64,000 nt of DNA from Dactylis glomerata (lineage: Eukaryota; Streptophyta; Magnoliopsida; Poales; Poaceae), in contig QXEO01000237.1 in the NCBI GenBank assembly GCA_007115705.1, positions 2,170,108-2,234,107 of the forward strand. The letters run 5' to 3'. The notes beneath the pieces are model-generated. The model was not told where the DNA came from, ran no database searches, and was given only the letters and a program-made list of their open reading frames with translations. Numbering within the stretch: position 1 is the stretch's first letter; each line of letters begins with the position of its first letter. Below are positions 46,025 through 58,300 of this stretch, piece by piece. Position numbers and translations under genes: made by a program.

Positions 46025-49000
46025 GAAAGCGAGCTCACCAGCTTCCTCCGTGAGAATCGGGACATCTTCGCATGGTCTCCAAAGGACATGCCAGGTGTGC
46101 CGAGGGAGCTGGCTGAGCACGCGCTTAACGTCCGGCCGGACGCCAAGCCGGTCAAGCAGCCGCTGCGGCGGTTCGCAGAAGAGAAGAGGAAAGCAATTGG
46201 CGAAGAGATTGCCCGGCTCCTTGCAGCCGGCTTCATCATGGAAGTGTTTTACCCTGACTGGCTCGCGAACCCAGTCCTGGTTCTGAAGAAGAACAACACT
46301 TGGCGAATGTGTATCGACTACACCAGCCTCAACAAGGCTTGTCCCAAGGATCCTTTCGCGCTGCCACGGATTGACCAGGTGATCGATTCCACAGCCGGCT
46401 GTGACCTGCTGTCCTTCCTGGACGCCTACTCAGGCTACCACCAGATCCCGCTCTTCCAGCCGGATCAGATCAAGACCTCCTTCATCACCCCATACGGAGC
46501 CTACTGCTACGTCACCATGCCCTTCGGCCTGAAGAATGCTGGAGCCACTTACCAGTGAACCATGCAGCGATGTCTGCAAGGGCAGATTGGGAGGAACGTG
46601 CACGCCTATGTGGACGACGTGGTGGTGAAAACCAAGCAGAGCAACACGCTCCTGGACGATCTCAGGGAGACCTTCACCAACCTGCGGCGCTATCGCATGA
46701 AGCTCAACCCAGAGAAGTGCACCTTCGGTGTGCCGGCTGGACAGCTCCTAGGCTATATCGTTTCCCAGCGAGGGATCGAGGCTAACCCCTCGAAGATAAA
46801 AGCCATCGAGGCCCTAGAGAAGCCCACCCAGCTCAGAGATGTGCAGAAGTTTGCTGGTTGCCTGGCCTCGCTCAGCCGGTTCGTCAGCCGGCTCGGGGAA
46901 AAGGCCATGCCGCTGTACCAGCTGATGAAGAAGACAGACCACTTCGTTTGGTCCCAGCGCGCTGATGACGCCTTCAACGACCTCAAGCGAGCCTTGTCTA
47001 CCGCGCCGGTTTTGGCAGCGCCAGCTCCGCGAGAGCCAATGCTGCTCTACATCGCGGCGACCCCTCGCGTCATCAGCGTGGTGATCGTAGTGGAACGCAC
47101 CGAGGAAGGCAAGGAGCTGCCGGCTCAGCGCCCGGTGTACTACCTGAGTGAGGTGCTCACTCTCTCCAAGCAGAACTACCCGCACTATCAGAAGGTCGCG
47201 TACGGCGTGTACATGGCGGCCAAGAAGCTGAAGCACTACTTCGAGGAGCACCCGATCACGGTAGTGAGCACCACTCCGCTCTCGGAGATCATCGGATGCA
47301 AGGACGCGTCAGGAAGGGTGGCCAAGTGGGCGATTGAGCTCGCAGCTCATACCATTCAGTACAAGCCCAGGACGACGATCAAGTCGCAGATCATAGCGGA
47401 TTTCTTCGCGGACTGGGGAGAGCACCAGTATTTGCCGCCGGCTCCAGACTCCACCCATTGGCGCATGCACTTCGATGGCTCCAAGCTGCTCGGGGGCTTG
47501 GGGGCCGGCGTCGTCCTTACCTCACCCAAGGGAGACAAGCTGCAGTACGTGCTGCAGATGCACTTCCGTGCGTCGAACAACGTCGCCGAATACGAAGCCC
47601 TGGTGCATGGGCTCAAGATGGCCAAGCAGATTGGAATTAGGAGGATTCTTTGCTTTGGAGACTCCGACCTGGTAACGCACCAGGTCTCAGGAGATTGGGA
47701 CGCTAAGGACGCCAACATGGCCTCCTATCGCTTCTACGTGCAACAGCTCAGCGGATTCTTTGAAGGCTGCGAGTTCCACCATGTCCCCAGAGCAAGCAAC
47801 GAGGAGGCAGACCGGCTGTCTAAGATCGGCTCCACCAAGCAGGACATCCCAGCCGGGGTGTCCCTGGAGATCATCCGCAAGCCGTCCATCAAGCCTTCAC
47901 CGGAATCCATATCCATCTACGTGCCTGGAGACCCGGCCCCGGCTCAGGTACCACAACCGGACTCGGGGGCTGCCGTCTCCGGGCTGGAGGAGGCAGCCGG
48001 CCAGCCTAGCGCGGCCGGATCGACGAAGGACAAGGGGATTGCCGGCTCCACGCCCGCTCCCCCAGCTGGACAATCAGGCGAAGCCGGCTCGACGAAGGAC
48101 AAGGGGATTGCCGGCTCCACGCCCGCTCCCCCAGCCGGACAATCAGGCGAAGCCGGCTCGACGCAGGACAAGGGGATTGCCGGCTCCACGCCCGCTCCCC
48201 CAGCCGGACAATCAGGCGAAGCCGGCTCGATGACGGACCCGGGGGCTGCTGACCCTCTGGTCGCCAGTGTCTTCCACATACGGGAGATACCTTCATGGGC
48301 AGAACCATTCTCCAACTACCTCATCACTGGGGACCTGCCGCAAGACGAAGCGGAAGCTAGGCGAATTCAACGCCGAGCTGGGGCATACACCCTAATCAAC
48401 AGCGAGCTGTACAAGCGCAGCGTGTCAGGCATCTACCAGAAGTGCATCGAGCCGGAAGAAGGGACAGAGCTGCTAAGAGAAATACATCAAGGGGAGTGCG
48501 GACATCACGCATCTTCCAGAGCCTTGGTGGCCAAAGCCTTCCGCCATGGATTCTACTGGCCGACGGCTAAGCAGAACGCGGAGCAGCTGGTGAAGCAGTG
48601 CAATGGCTTCCAGCGCTTCTCCAAGCACAGAAACACCCCAGCGGCAGCCCTCAAGACCATCCCGCTCACCTGGCCATTCGCTGTCTGGGGTCTGGACATG
48701 GTAGGACCATTCAAAACCGCACCCGGGGGCTTGACGCATCTGCTGGTGGCCGTGGACAAGTTCACCAAGTGGATCGAAGCCAAGCCAATCAAGAAACTCG
48801 ACGGCTCATCCACGATCAAGTTCTTCAACGAGATCATCACAAGATACGGAGTACCCCACAGCATCATCACCGACAACGGGACGAACTTTGCGAAGGGAGT
48901 CTTTGCTGATTACTGTGGTCAGAAAGGCATCCGGCTGGACTTGGCGTCCGTGGCACACCCTCAGTCAAATGGACTAGTGGAAAAGGCAAATGAGCTGATC

Positions 49001-49561
49001 CTGGCCGGCATCAAACCAAGACTGGTCGAGCCTCTCGAACGCTCAGCCAGCTGTTGGGTCGAGGAGCTACCCTCAGTGCTCTGGAGCTTGCGCACCACTC
49101 CAAACCGCTCTGTGGGCTTCACACCCTTCTTCCTAGTCTATGGAGCAGAGGCAGTCTTACCCACGGACATCGAGTTCGACGCGCCCAGAGTTGTCCAGTA
49201 CACGGAGAAACAAGCAAAAGAAGCTCGCGAAGATGGCATCGACCTCCTCGAGGAGGCTCGAGAGCAGGCTCTGGCTAGATCGGTGCTCTACCAGCAGCAG
49301 CTGCGACGATACCACAGCTGGAAAATTCGCCCGCTCGCGTTTCGCGAAGGTGATCTCGTACTCCGGCTGGTCCAAAGCACTAAAGGCATGCACAAGCTGT
49401 CCTCTCCCTGGGAGGGACCGTTCATTGTCAGCCGGGTGTTGGGCAACGGGGCATATTACCTCATCGACGTACAAGAGCCCAGAAAGAACAAGGCAGACAA
49501 CTCTGACAAGGAGACCGAGCGTCCCTGGAATGTCAGTCTCTTAAGACCTTTCTTCTGCTAA
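46025..49561 (+). pseudogene. pol: RT, RNase H and integrase part of C
   Basis: Same frame as gag. RT has LDAYSGYHQI at about residue 802 and YVDD at about 864 of the joint frame, with a TGA at 46556-46558 between them that fits CGA to TGA. The first RNase H is at about 980-1075. The second, Tat-type RNase H starts at FDGS near 1152 (NNVAEYEAL, GDSDLV, EEADRLSK present). A linker at 48013-48240 has three 23-residue repeats. Integrase begins near 1480; its finger reads CNGF, the last zinc cysteine (48608-48610) being replaced by phenylalanine. The acidic triad (LDMVG, TDNGTN, GLVEKAN) is intact. It ends at TAA/TAG 49559-49561. Confidence 0.88.
48013..48240 (+). repeat. 69-bp in-frame minisatellite in C pol
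   Basis: Three near-identical 69-bp units plus a partial one (GCCGGCTCGACGAAGGACAA onwards), encoding GSTKDKGIAGSTPAPPAGQ-type repeats between second RNase H and integrase. B has different PGT repeats at the same linker. Confidence 0.8.
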
Positions 49562-50982
49562 GGCAAAAGCTTGTACCCCGAAAAATGTGTCAATGAATAA
49601 AGGAAAACGGAGCGGCAAGTTACGGCCGGCTGCGGAGAAAAACACTCTGTGCATGTTTTGCTTCCTGCGTTATTCACTTGACCGGCAGCCGGCTCCAGGC
49701 ACCGAGCCGCAGCCGGCTGCCCCGAAAACGATCGATCTCACGCCAGCCGGATGAGTACTGCGTATGACCAAGGTCTCGAGCCCAACCTCCACCGTCCGGC
49801 TCCGCGTAGCCGGACGGACAGGAGCCGGCAGGCCACATACGAGGGAAAGCCGCAGAGCGGAAGCACAAGCGATAGAAAAACCGCTCAACCAAACGTTAAG
49901 GGTGGTGTCTGTCAACTAATCGTAGGCTAGCACGAGTCGGGGGCCCGATAGACCGAAGTACTACTTCTCACTCCGCGGCACGCTCCCACCCTAGGCCGGC
50001 ATTCGGCTGCCGGCCCAAGGGAGTCCAACTGGCACCAGGCTGCCGGTTGGGGGTAGAAGGGCCGAAGGGTGGGAAGATTAAGGAAAAGGTTGAGGGAACC
50101 GGGCAAGTGCAAAGCCAGTGAGTAGCTGACAGATACGGTCTTTGGCGTTTGGGCTGAGAAGCCACGCCCAAGAGGTTCGAAGCCAGAGTTGCCTCGCTTG
50201 GCGGTTGGCATCGTTCGCGAGAAGTTAGTTTCGAGCTAGCTGATAGTCCAGCTACCCCAAAACTCGGGGGCTAGGGGGAAAGGGAATTGGCCCTCAGAAG
50301 CAGGCCAGCTCCAGTACCTTGCCGGCTGTTCGAGCAGCCGGCGCTGCGACACGATCGACAAACAAGCAGCGAAATCGAAACCTAACACTCGCAAAAGCAA
50401 CGGCTAGAGCTGGAGGCTAGGAGGTCTGCTCCAATCGTGGCTCGAAACGCGCGAAGACTTGGGAAAGGAAACACGCCGGCTCCGACCCTTGCCCGAGCCG
50501 GTACCGGATGCGGTTCCCATTCCGTTCGCGCTGAAGCCGGAGCTAGCCCACCCTTCCTAGAGCCGGCCAGCAGAAGCGCCGGTCCATTCGCGCTGGAGCC
50601 GGAGCTAGCCCGCACTCCCCAGAGCCGGCCAGCAGGAGCATCGTTCCCTCCGCATCGAGGCTGGAGGAGCCCTGCCCGAAGCGTTTGCGCAGGCCAGTGA
50701 CTATTGTAGTCCCTACCTACGGATTCGCGCAACAAGCGATTCTGCTAAGAGAAGAACCATCGCGGCACAGTGAAGAAAAGACATTCACATAGCAAGCAAA
50801 GATGTTCTTACAGCAAGTAAGGATTTGCAGGAAACTAAAGAAGTTCTTAAGCCATACGGTTGGCGGTTACATACTAAGGGCCACGCTAAGGGCCGAGGAA
50901 GCAAAGAGATTTCCCCTTCCTACCCCTAGACTCCTGTTGACGACGCCGTCGCCGAGAAGGAGGCTTCGGGGCCGCTCGCCGA
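49562..50982. other. Spacer between C pol and the antisense gene
   Basis: 1.4 kb of GC-rich sequence with many AGCCGGC words and no supported ORF. A tandem duplication of about 63 bp lies at about 50519-50643 (GCGCTGAAGCCGGAGCTAGC and its variant). Confidence 0.55.
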
Positions 50983-51789
50983 TCATGGCCAGGGGGAGTA
51001 GGCGCGGGCGCAGCCGGATCCGTCGATGACGCGGACGCAGAGGATGTGCGACCCGGCGCGGTGAGTCAGGAGAAGAGACCACCCCCGCTCCAGGCCGTAG
51101 TCGCTGAAGAATCGCCCCCACCCTCCGGTGAGGTAGCTCTTCCCCTCCTCGTCATGGAGGACCTCGGCGTCGTACAACGGCTGCCCGCCGCTGCCATCCT
51201 CGATCATGAAGCTGGTCGGGGGGTTCCTCCCCATGGTGCCGACAAAGCTGGCGGGGAGCGGAAGGCGCTCCCCACTCCCGGCCAGTAGGGGCACCAGGGC
51301 GGTAGCGAACCCGTGTACCGGGACATAGGAAAGCCGCTGCCTGGTGGGTGGCCGCGGCAGCGCCTTCCGTGCCTTCCCGGCGGCCGCGCTGGAGGAACCG
51401 CCGACGTCCAGGCCGGCGAGGCCTGGAGGAGCAGCACCGAACGCCATCGCAGCGCCAACAAGGGCCGCCGCCGCTTGCAGGGGCGTCCCGGTAAGGCCGG
51501 CGACGGAGGTCGCGGCCGTAGAAGCCGCGGCGCCGCTGGCTGCTGCTGCCACGGCCCCGCCGGGGGCCACGGCAATGGAGGAGGAGCGGCCGACCCTGAG
51601 GGGCTCGGCGGAGGCCCCGGCGGCGGCCGCGGCCGCAAGCGCAGCCAGGGTCTTCTTGTTGCGGCTGCCCCGCGGGCGACCGCGTTTTCGAGGCGTCGGC
51701 GAAACCCCCGCCAGGCCACCGAGCGGGCGACCATGCTCGCCTAGCCCGTCGCCGGCCCCGGCTCCACCGTTCACCCCGGATGCCGACAT
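50983..51789 (-). CDS. Antisense gene of C: AT-hook plus B3-like DNA-binding protein
   Basis: Single exon of 268 aa from ATG 51789-51787; the frame is open a further 64 codons upstream, but that part overlaps the predicted promoter. Residues about 30-45 contain RKRGRPRGSRNKK, a textbook AT-hook that binds the minor groove. Residues 45-150 are Ala/Gly-rich. Residues about 175-262 resemble a B3 domain: LPLPASF, an EDGSG turn, KSYLTGGWGRFFSDYGL and a final CVRVIDGSGCAR, as in plant REM-type B3 proteins. Probably nuclear. It lies in the antisense slot that in B holds a quite different protein. No stop or frameshift, in contrast to the sense genes. Origin by capture of a host gene is inferred, not shown. 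Confidence 0.75.
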   Translation of the reverse strand: MSASGVNGGAGAGDGLGEHGRPLGGLAGVSPTPRKRGRPRGSRNKKTLAALAAAAAAGASAEPLRVGRSSSIAVAPGGAVAAAASGAAASTAATSVAGLTGTPLQAAAALVGAAMAFGAAPPGLAGLDVGGSSSAAAGKARKALPRPPTRQRLSYVPVHGFATALVPLLAGSGERLPLPASFVGTMGRNPPTSFMIEDGSGGQPLYDAEVLHDEEGKSYLTGGWGRFFSDYGLERGWSLLLTHRAGSHILCVRVIDGSGCARAYSPWP

Positions 51790-51882
51790 TGAGAGCGGAG
51801 CGGGAGGTGTGGAGGCGATAGTTCCGGCCAAGTGAGGGAAGCAAGACACTCGAGAGTGAAGAAAACCCTCGAAGGCTTCGAG

Positions 51883-51889
51883 ATATAAA
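51883..51889 (-). promoter_or_regulatory. Possible TATA element for the antisense gene of C
   Basis: Minus-strand CTTTATATCTCG about 95 bp upstream of the ATG. Weak match. Confidence 0.35.
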
Positions 51890-52310
51890 GGATAACCCAT
51901 GACGTTTCGGTAACCAATTTCCGTATCATGCGCCACGGCGACAGTTGCCACAGCGGATCGTGGGAGGAGTTGATGGGGCACGTCGTTTCAACACGATGAC
52001 TTGGGAAGTTGTGGCGATGATGATTCCGAAGTTAAAATGACGAGACCGGCCACTGGCGCGCTGCGCCGGCCGCAGCATGGGGACAAAACCCGAGGCGGCA
52101 CAATCTCCCAGGAGGCAGCGTGTCGGCTCGCGATCGCCAGCCGGACTATCACCGGAGCCGGCTCGTCCCGAGGCGGCCGGAAGAGCTCCGCAAGGCCCAG
52201 CCTCAATGACTAGATCGACTAAGACAAACCAGAGGCCCTGGGACTTCGACGGAGACGAGCAAGACTTCGGCGAAAAGAAGAACCCGCCGAAGCCCCATGC
52301 TAGCCCATGA

Positions 52311-52334
52311 GACTTCGCCAGTTTCGGGGGCTAG
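52311..52334 (+). other. Polypurine tract of C
   Basis: CCAGTTTCGGGGGCTAG directly before the 3' LTR. Confidence 0.6.
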
Positions 52335-53077
52335 TGTCGTGGGGATGACTTAGGGGGCGTACCACAGGCCGGGCAGTATGCCGGCTGGCGTCCCGGGGAA
52401 TCCCACGGCCTCAGCACAAGAAGACCGGCTCCAGCCGGAAGGGCCGGTTGGACCAGGGGCCGGCTGACGACTCCACCGAGGAGGGCTGGAGCCGGGCGAA
52501 GAAGACGAAACCCCTCAACGGTTATCTGGCCAAAAGCCGGATGGCCCCGACAAGAGCGACAGAGGCGCAGGACAGGCGTGACGAACGCCACGACCACGAC
52601 TGACCAATGAGGAGACAAAGACTCCTCCCCACGGCAGGATCCTAGGCGAAGGAGAGGGGATATGCTCTCCTGATGCTGGCCCAGGGAAAAGGCACTTTAT
52701 AAAGTGCCTTTGCCAGAGCGCAGCCAGAGGAGATCAGGCCAAGGACGCCGCCGCCAAGGAGCCGGCAGCCGGCCGAAGCGTTGCCGAAACCTGTAACCAG
52801 GCCCCCGTCTATATAAGGGGGCCTGGACCCTTAGCATAGGGGATCCGATCTTCTTCTTCCTCCTCTAGCCGAACAGCTCGAGGAGCACTGTAATCGCTAC
52901 TATCCAATCAATACGAAGCAGGCAGGAAGTAGGGGTTTACCTCCAACCGGGAGGGCCCTGAACCTGGGTAAACCGAGGTGTCTCCGTAGGCACAATCCTG
53001 AGCCGGACCCATCGTCACCAACGTCGAGCCCCTCCGATAAGCCTCCCCATGGCTACTGTCTCCAAATTCCCACGACA
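52335..53077 (+). repeat. 3' LTR of C
   Basis: 743 bp. Differs from the 5' LTR at about four positions (for example near 52440, 52677, 52739 and 52999). Confidence 0.95.
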
Positions 53078-53082
53078 CTCTG

Positions 53083-53520
53083 CAGGCTTCTCATGCATTT
53101 CATAGGGGTAAACAAGGTGGACTCTGTAAGAGATACTCGCACCTTTAAGGGACGGAAGGTCGCCTTATAACCAGCATTGTTGAACCTATTCAAGTTACCG
53201 GAGCAAGTCATGCTACTTGCCACAGGTACCAGATGGTCCTTAAGAATTCCTTTCGCAACCGTCTTCATAGTTGTTGAAAGGCGCTGAACGATTTGATCAT
53301 ATCTCGAAGATGAACTCCTCTGCAGGGAAAAAGGGATCTAACGAAGCTCTCATGGGCAGGAAAGTAGTTTCAGGGATTTGGAGAGTTGCCTCATAACATC
53401 GCAGGTCGAGATGGGGTAGACTTCGGTGGCGTTGGGCTCTGGAACTAGGAGGAAATCTCATAGTTGGTGGGGGCGGTCTCTGTTGTGACTCTCTGGAGAG
53501 GAGTGAACCCTCTTTTATAG
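53083..53520 (-). pseudogene. ORF3 remnant of D (proximal part)
   Basis: Homologue of A ORF3 up to the position where C inserted (MKCMRSLQ). An extra nucleotide near 53325 shifts the frame relative to A. Confidence 0.6.
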
Positions 53521-54241
53521 CTCAGGGAGGTAGTCGTACAGGCCGCGTGTGGAGTCGAAACGAAGAGTCGGGGAGGTGAATTGAATAGACAACCGCCAAA
53601 ACTGAATAGTCTTCGCCTTCAAATCCCACTGAGCAAAATGTTTCTGATTCATGTAGTCGTTCAAAAGTCCAAGTTATCACCATATTCCTACGTTTTGGCC
53701 ACACTGGCTCACTATAAAGGGTGTAACATATTATCCTCCTAAGGTTATGGTTTAACGACGTCGTCTCTCATGTAGGTATGTCTCTCTAGATTCACCATTC
53801 CTCATACAAGAGCGAACAATATGAGTAGTCATCATGGGGCGCAAATCCATGTCGCACCCAATCATTACCTTGTATTTGGTTCGGTGCATCTCGCATTCTA
53901 ACTCTTGGTCAACCTCACTAGCTTTTAAACAAAAGTTTTGTTGAAATTGGAACCAAGTTCCCAAATTCTATTTTGAATTTTGGAAACAAAATCTATCATT
54001 CCTAGCTAGAGGTTTTCAACAAGGCTCATGGCAATAATCCTTAAGTTGTAGATCCTTTGGTTTGCCATTTAAGAGGAATTAAAATCCTTTCCATTGCTCT
54101 GTTTGCTCTTTCCGTTGCTCTGTTTGCTCTTTCCATTGCTCTGTTTGCTCTTTCCATCTTTCAAGAGGTGGTTGAATAGTATTACTTCCACAATAGTTAC
54201 ACCTTGGGGTGTCTTCTTATTGTTTGCATGGTATCCTTCAG
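53521..54241 (-). other. Untranslated internal stretch of D
   Basis: Homologous to 33590-34300 of A. A triplicated 24-bp unit (TTTCCATTGCTCTGTTTGCT-type) lies at about 54085-54156. No gene. Confidence 0.5.
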
Positions 54242-54436
54242 TCATCCTAGCTTACTGGAGTCTTGGGTTATCATCCTTTGTGCACCCTCTTGCGTAATGT
54301 TCCAGTCTCTTGTACTTGAAACACTATCTCTTGTTGTTGTTCTCTGTACCCTTATCTCCAACTGAGGGTCATTGTAGTTGTTCTGTCGTGGAGAAAACTT
54401 TGGTTTGGGTTTTTGGACAAGTTTAGGTCTTAGCAT
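54242..54436 (-). pseudogene. ORF2 remnant of D
   Basis: Aligns to both ends of A ORF2, with most of the zinc-knuckle region deleted. The last knuckle survives only in a degenerate form, with a cysteine changed. Confidence 0.5.
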
Positions 54437-54667
54437 AGATGAGATAGAAGGGATCTAAAGAAGATTCCTACCCAAACATAACAGATCAAAACAATTCATC
54501 TTACAAACAATATCTAACAACCATTCATCATAACAAGCAAACTAGTTTTCAAACAAACAGGAAGGTACGATCATCCACAAGTCGGTATGACCATAACGTT
54601 TATTACACGTCGTTGCTTATTTAAAATTTCCTAAATGGAGGTCCAACTAAGGCTTCTTGGTACTCTT

Positions 54668-55189
54668 CTAAGCAGATTCATTGTTCTGGTCCAGCTGCTT
54701 CAGTAGATTGGTAATTTGCTCGTCCTTGGTTTTGATGAGGTCTCCTTGAACACTAAGTTCAGATACCAACTTTTCCATGTCACCTTGAAGTTGGTTTATG
54801 GTTCCCTTCAATGTAGCAGTGTCTTCCTTTTCTTCTTTGAGGTCTTGCTGAGTATTATGAAGTCTCCACTTGAGTCTTTCTCCAAGTTCCTTTATAGCTG
54901 ACCAAGCAGCACATCTTGCTGAGTCATGGAATGATGGATACATCTCGGAGTTGGTGAACATCCAAAGTCCCATCTTCTTGTGGTCATCTTCCTTGTTCTT
55001 GTATAAATGAAGCTGTACCCACCAATATTCTTCACCTTCATCTATCACGGGAAATCCTTTGTAAACAGCTTCTCCTTGCATTCCCATACTTAACATGAGG
55101 TTCTTCAAGGCTTTGGGAAACTCAGTCTCACACTTCAGGGTCATGATCATCACTGGGCCTTTCTTCAGTGATTCAATGAGGCTGGTCAT
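54668..55189 (-). CDS. ORF1 of element D: coiled-coil protein in the gag position
   Basis: 173 aa, intact. Residues about 45-105 are a variant of the block shared with A and E (EYWWVQLHLY, then SARCAAWSAIKELGERL). Residues 105-165 are a coiled coil (LKGTINQLQGDMEKLVSEL). Shorter than in A because the P/E-rich tail is missing. The ATG directly follows TTCTTCTAATTTAG, a 3' splice site. Confidence 0.7.
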   Translation of the reverse strand: MTSLIESLKKGPVMIMTLKCETEFPKALKNLMLSMGMQGEAVYKGFPVIDEGEEYWWVQLHLYKNKEDDHKKMGLWMFTNSEMYPSFHDSARCAAWSAIKELGERLKWRLHNTQQDLKEEKEDTATLKGTINQLQGDMEKLVSELSVQGDLIKTKDEQITNLLKQLDQNNESA

Positions 55190-55381
55190 CTAAATTAGAA
55201 GAAGAGTAGTGTAAAACAAATGAATGGGGTAAGTCCTTACAAGAAAATTTCAAACTAAAAGTAAATAGATTGATTTCATTTAGAACATTGAATTGATTTT
55301 CTTTTTAAAGAGAGAGGAAAGAATCCTAAGGCTTCCTAGTCTATTCCAAACCTAGGGTCTCGATCCTACAGGCAACACTAT

Positions 55382-55393
55382 GCTCTGATACCA
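55382..55393 (-). other. Primer-binding site of D
   Basis: Minus-strand TGGTATCAGAGC, three bases inside the 5' LTR. Confidence 0.9.
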
Positions 55394-55396
55394 TTC

Positions 55397-58300
55397 TGTA
55401 GCGCCCCGCCTTTTGCTAAAGGCAGAACTCCTATGTATCTGTGCCATTCCCTGGATCACTAGATAGCACCACAGTACAAAATAAGTAATCATTGCAATAG
55501 CATCAATATTACAACATAAATCCAGTTACATAGGTCTTCTACCTTATGAGTACACAGCATAAAGCATAGTTGTAGTGAGCCTCCATTCTTCATCACGTGC
55601 CACAGGCAGACATGTTGGAATGTAGTCTCGAGATCCTACTCCTGGTTCCTTACTTGAAATAAAACCTGCACGTTTGAATATGCAGCCCCAGAGGGGTCAG
55701 TACAATGATGTACTGGCAAATGACACATATTTGGTGGCATTTTGTGGAAAGACTATACTACATGACATTTGGCTGGTGGATCTCATAGGCTGATTTGCGT
55801 AAAGCCGATTTTATCCTAGAATCCTTTTTAATACTTTCTTTCCAAAATTTTATTTTTCAAGGGTCAAGACAACCCCCATACACTACATACTGGACGGTAT
55901 GTAGTTCTGGGCGCAACTCAACAAAGTTTGGAACCTCAGGCACCACCACCCCTCGGAGTGTGTGGTCCTTAGTTCCTACCTAAGGGTTTCTAAACAAATT
56001 TTAGTCATTCAGAATCGGTGATGAGATTCTTCCGTACATTCCATGTCTAGAGACTCAATTGTCCATAACCGAGGACACGGCTAATCGATTAGTTTAAACA
56101 CCTTGCAAGGGTTGTGCACTTTCACCTTACGATTCATTTTATGCCCATACATAAAATGAAACGAGACCTTTTAGAGGAGAGGGAAACTAACTTGGCAAGC
56201 TCCATTCCCAACCTACAATTCAACTACCACCACTTCTTGCCGACAAGTTGCACTCCCACATCTAATCAGTCAAGACAGAGCCCATAATGTCATAAGGCTG
56301 CACTGGAAGTACACTAAGCATGGAAGACATAGCCATCTCTTTGTTCCTGGGTGGCCATCCCGAGCGGTATTCTGAACCCACATCCTCTTAACAAGGCATG
56401 CGTCCCAGAACCCACCTACCTCGCCTCCTCTTATCAAACCAATCCACCCAGGTGTTTCATTTTAGTTGAAGTTCTTAATTTGTTCACAAAACACTTTTCA
56501 AGTGATCTTAGCATGGCATCAATATTTTTCAAAGTATTTAGCATCCTATCAGGTGGGGTTTTGAGGGATAGCTACACACTACTAGGATCTAAGCATTTGA
56601 TAAAACAGTCGAATAAATCACCTCTCATGCATGCTACAAGAGGTGAATATACTAATGCATAAGTAAAATGGGTAAGGGACATGTGTGTCACTTGCCTTTT
56701 TGAAGATCACGTCGTTTCGCTTCTCTCAACTAAGCATGTAGCTCTTCGCACAAACTATAGCACAGAAATAACATAACATAAACATACCATACAAACACAA
56801 TCAAACAATTAAAAAGTGTTTGTTTAACAATTTTGATTTGTTGAGATGTTATGACAAGAAGGATATGGCAAAGGATCATGATTTGTGAGATAAGAATTTG
56901 AGAGCTTAGTTGGGATAGATCAATATGATTTGAGAGAGAATTGGACTAGGCAAAAATATAATTGATGAAGTTTTTATGCTTTATCAAAGCATAAATGAGT
57001 TTTGGAATGGCTCATGTGAAATAAATTACACAAGAGTCAATTTGTGCAACTACAACACTATTGAGTAAATGTGACAACAATTACTCTTAAATAGCATCTA
57101 TTGCACTTAGGCACTAGGCTAGGTTTTAAGAATGCTTGAACTACTCAATTAGCACATTTGCAAGTTGAATAGTTCAATACATGTAAACAAGATTAAGTAG
57201 GCATTGGATTGGGTATGAAAGATTGATATTTGAGGACATGGCTCAAATGGTTCATTGATCAACATGGTGTATAACACATACTATGGTATGGATTATAACA
57301 ACTCCACATTAATAGAACCTAAGTTTGAGATGAATTCATATTCTACTCAAGTAGCACAATTGCAATTTGAGTACATATATGAATTAGACAAAATATGATG
57401 AGTGAGATCTTTATGCTTTATTAAAGCATATTGAATCTTGGAATATCTCATGTGGGTAATTCACATAAGAGACAAAATAGTGCAATAGCAATACTATTGA
57501 ATAAGTGTGACAACAATTATTCTTAAATAGTATATATTACACTTAAACAATGGGCTAGGATTCATGAAGCATTGAGTTACTCAATTAACTCAAATGCATC
57601 TTGAATAGTTCAATGCAAGGCTAAGATTGAGTAGACATGAGTAAATGGCTATAGGAAATGGATATGTATAGATGATGTTTGAAAACATGGCTTAAGGTTT
57701 CTAATGAGTAGATAGGATTGGGTTAAGTACTATGATGTCGATTGATCAATACCATAGTAGCAAAGGTAGAAACTAAGATTGAAAGTATCACACTTTACTC
57801 AAATGACACATTTGTAATTTGAATAAGTGGGTACTATATAAGATAGATCTAAGTGAATATGATCTTGATCAAGATGTGATTTAGATAACATTGATGACTA
57901 GGTATGATCGTAGGGTTTTCTAAAGTAGAAGGGATCATTGATTGAAATAGAGTTAATCTATATAGGAATACTCAAATTCTCATATTAGAATTTGAATAAT
58001 TGTGGAGTGGTTCAAGAAATTATGGGAGTGATGCTACTAGATAGCTTGCAGTAATACAAAGTCACTGCAAGTGGATTCATTCCAAAATAAGTTGTAGAAA
58101 TCAAACTATGATCAAATTAGTGATTTGGATATATTTGAATGCACAAAGTGTGTGCACGTATCAACTTTGGAAATTCTTGTTCCTATGATGTTCTACAAGT
58201 TGAGGGGATTCCAAAGACTACAAATTTGTAATTTTTGGATTAACAGAATAAAAGATATGAATTTATCAAGCTAACAGAAGGTTTGATTCCAATTTGAAAA

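Larger units (their letters stand above)
43304..53077 (+). mobile_element. Element C, Tat-type Ty3/gypsy retrotransposon with antisense B3/AT-hook gene
   Basis: LTRs 43304-44046 and 52335-53077 (743 bp each, about four differences, 0.54%, about 0.2 Myr). PBS and PPT resemble those of B. One sense frame from 44018 to 49561 covers gag remnant, PR, RT, RNase H, second RNase H and integrase, broken by two stop codons. The antisense gene lies at 50983-51789. LTR ends form a 9-bp inverted repeat TGTCGTGGG and CCCACGACA. Confidence 0.92.

Noticed and set aside
43877..46239. Minus-strand ORFs of 120-183 codons opposite C gag
   Set aside because: Shadows of the sense frame caused by high GC content; no splice structure or domain.
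51313..51835. Plus-strand ORFs of 143 and 163 codons opposite the B3/AT-hook gene
   Set aside because: Low-complexity Ala/Gly/Arg translations of the antisense gene's complement; no domain seen.
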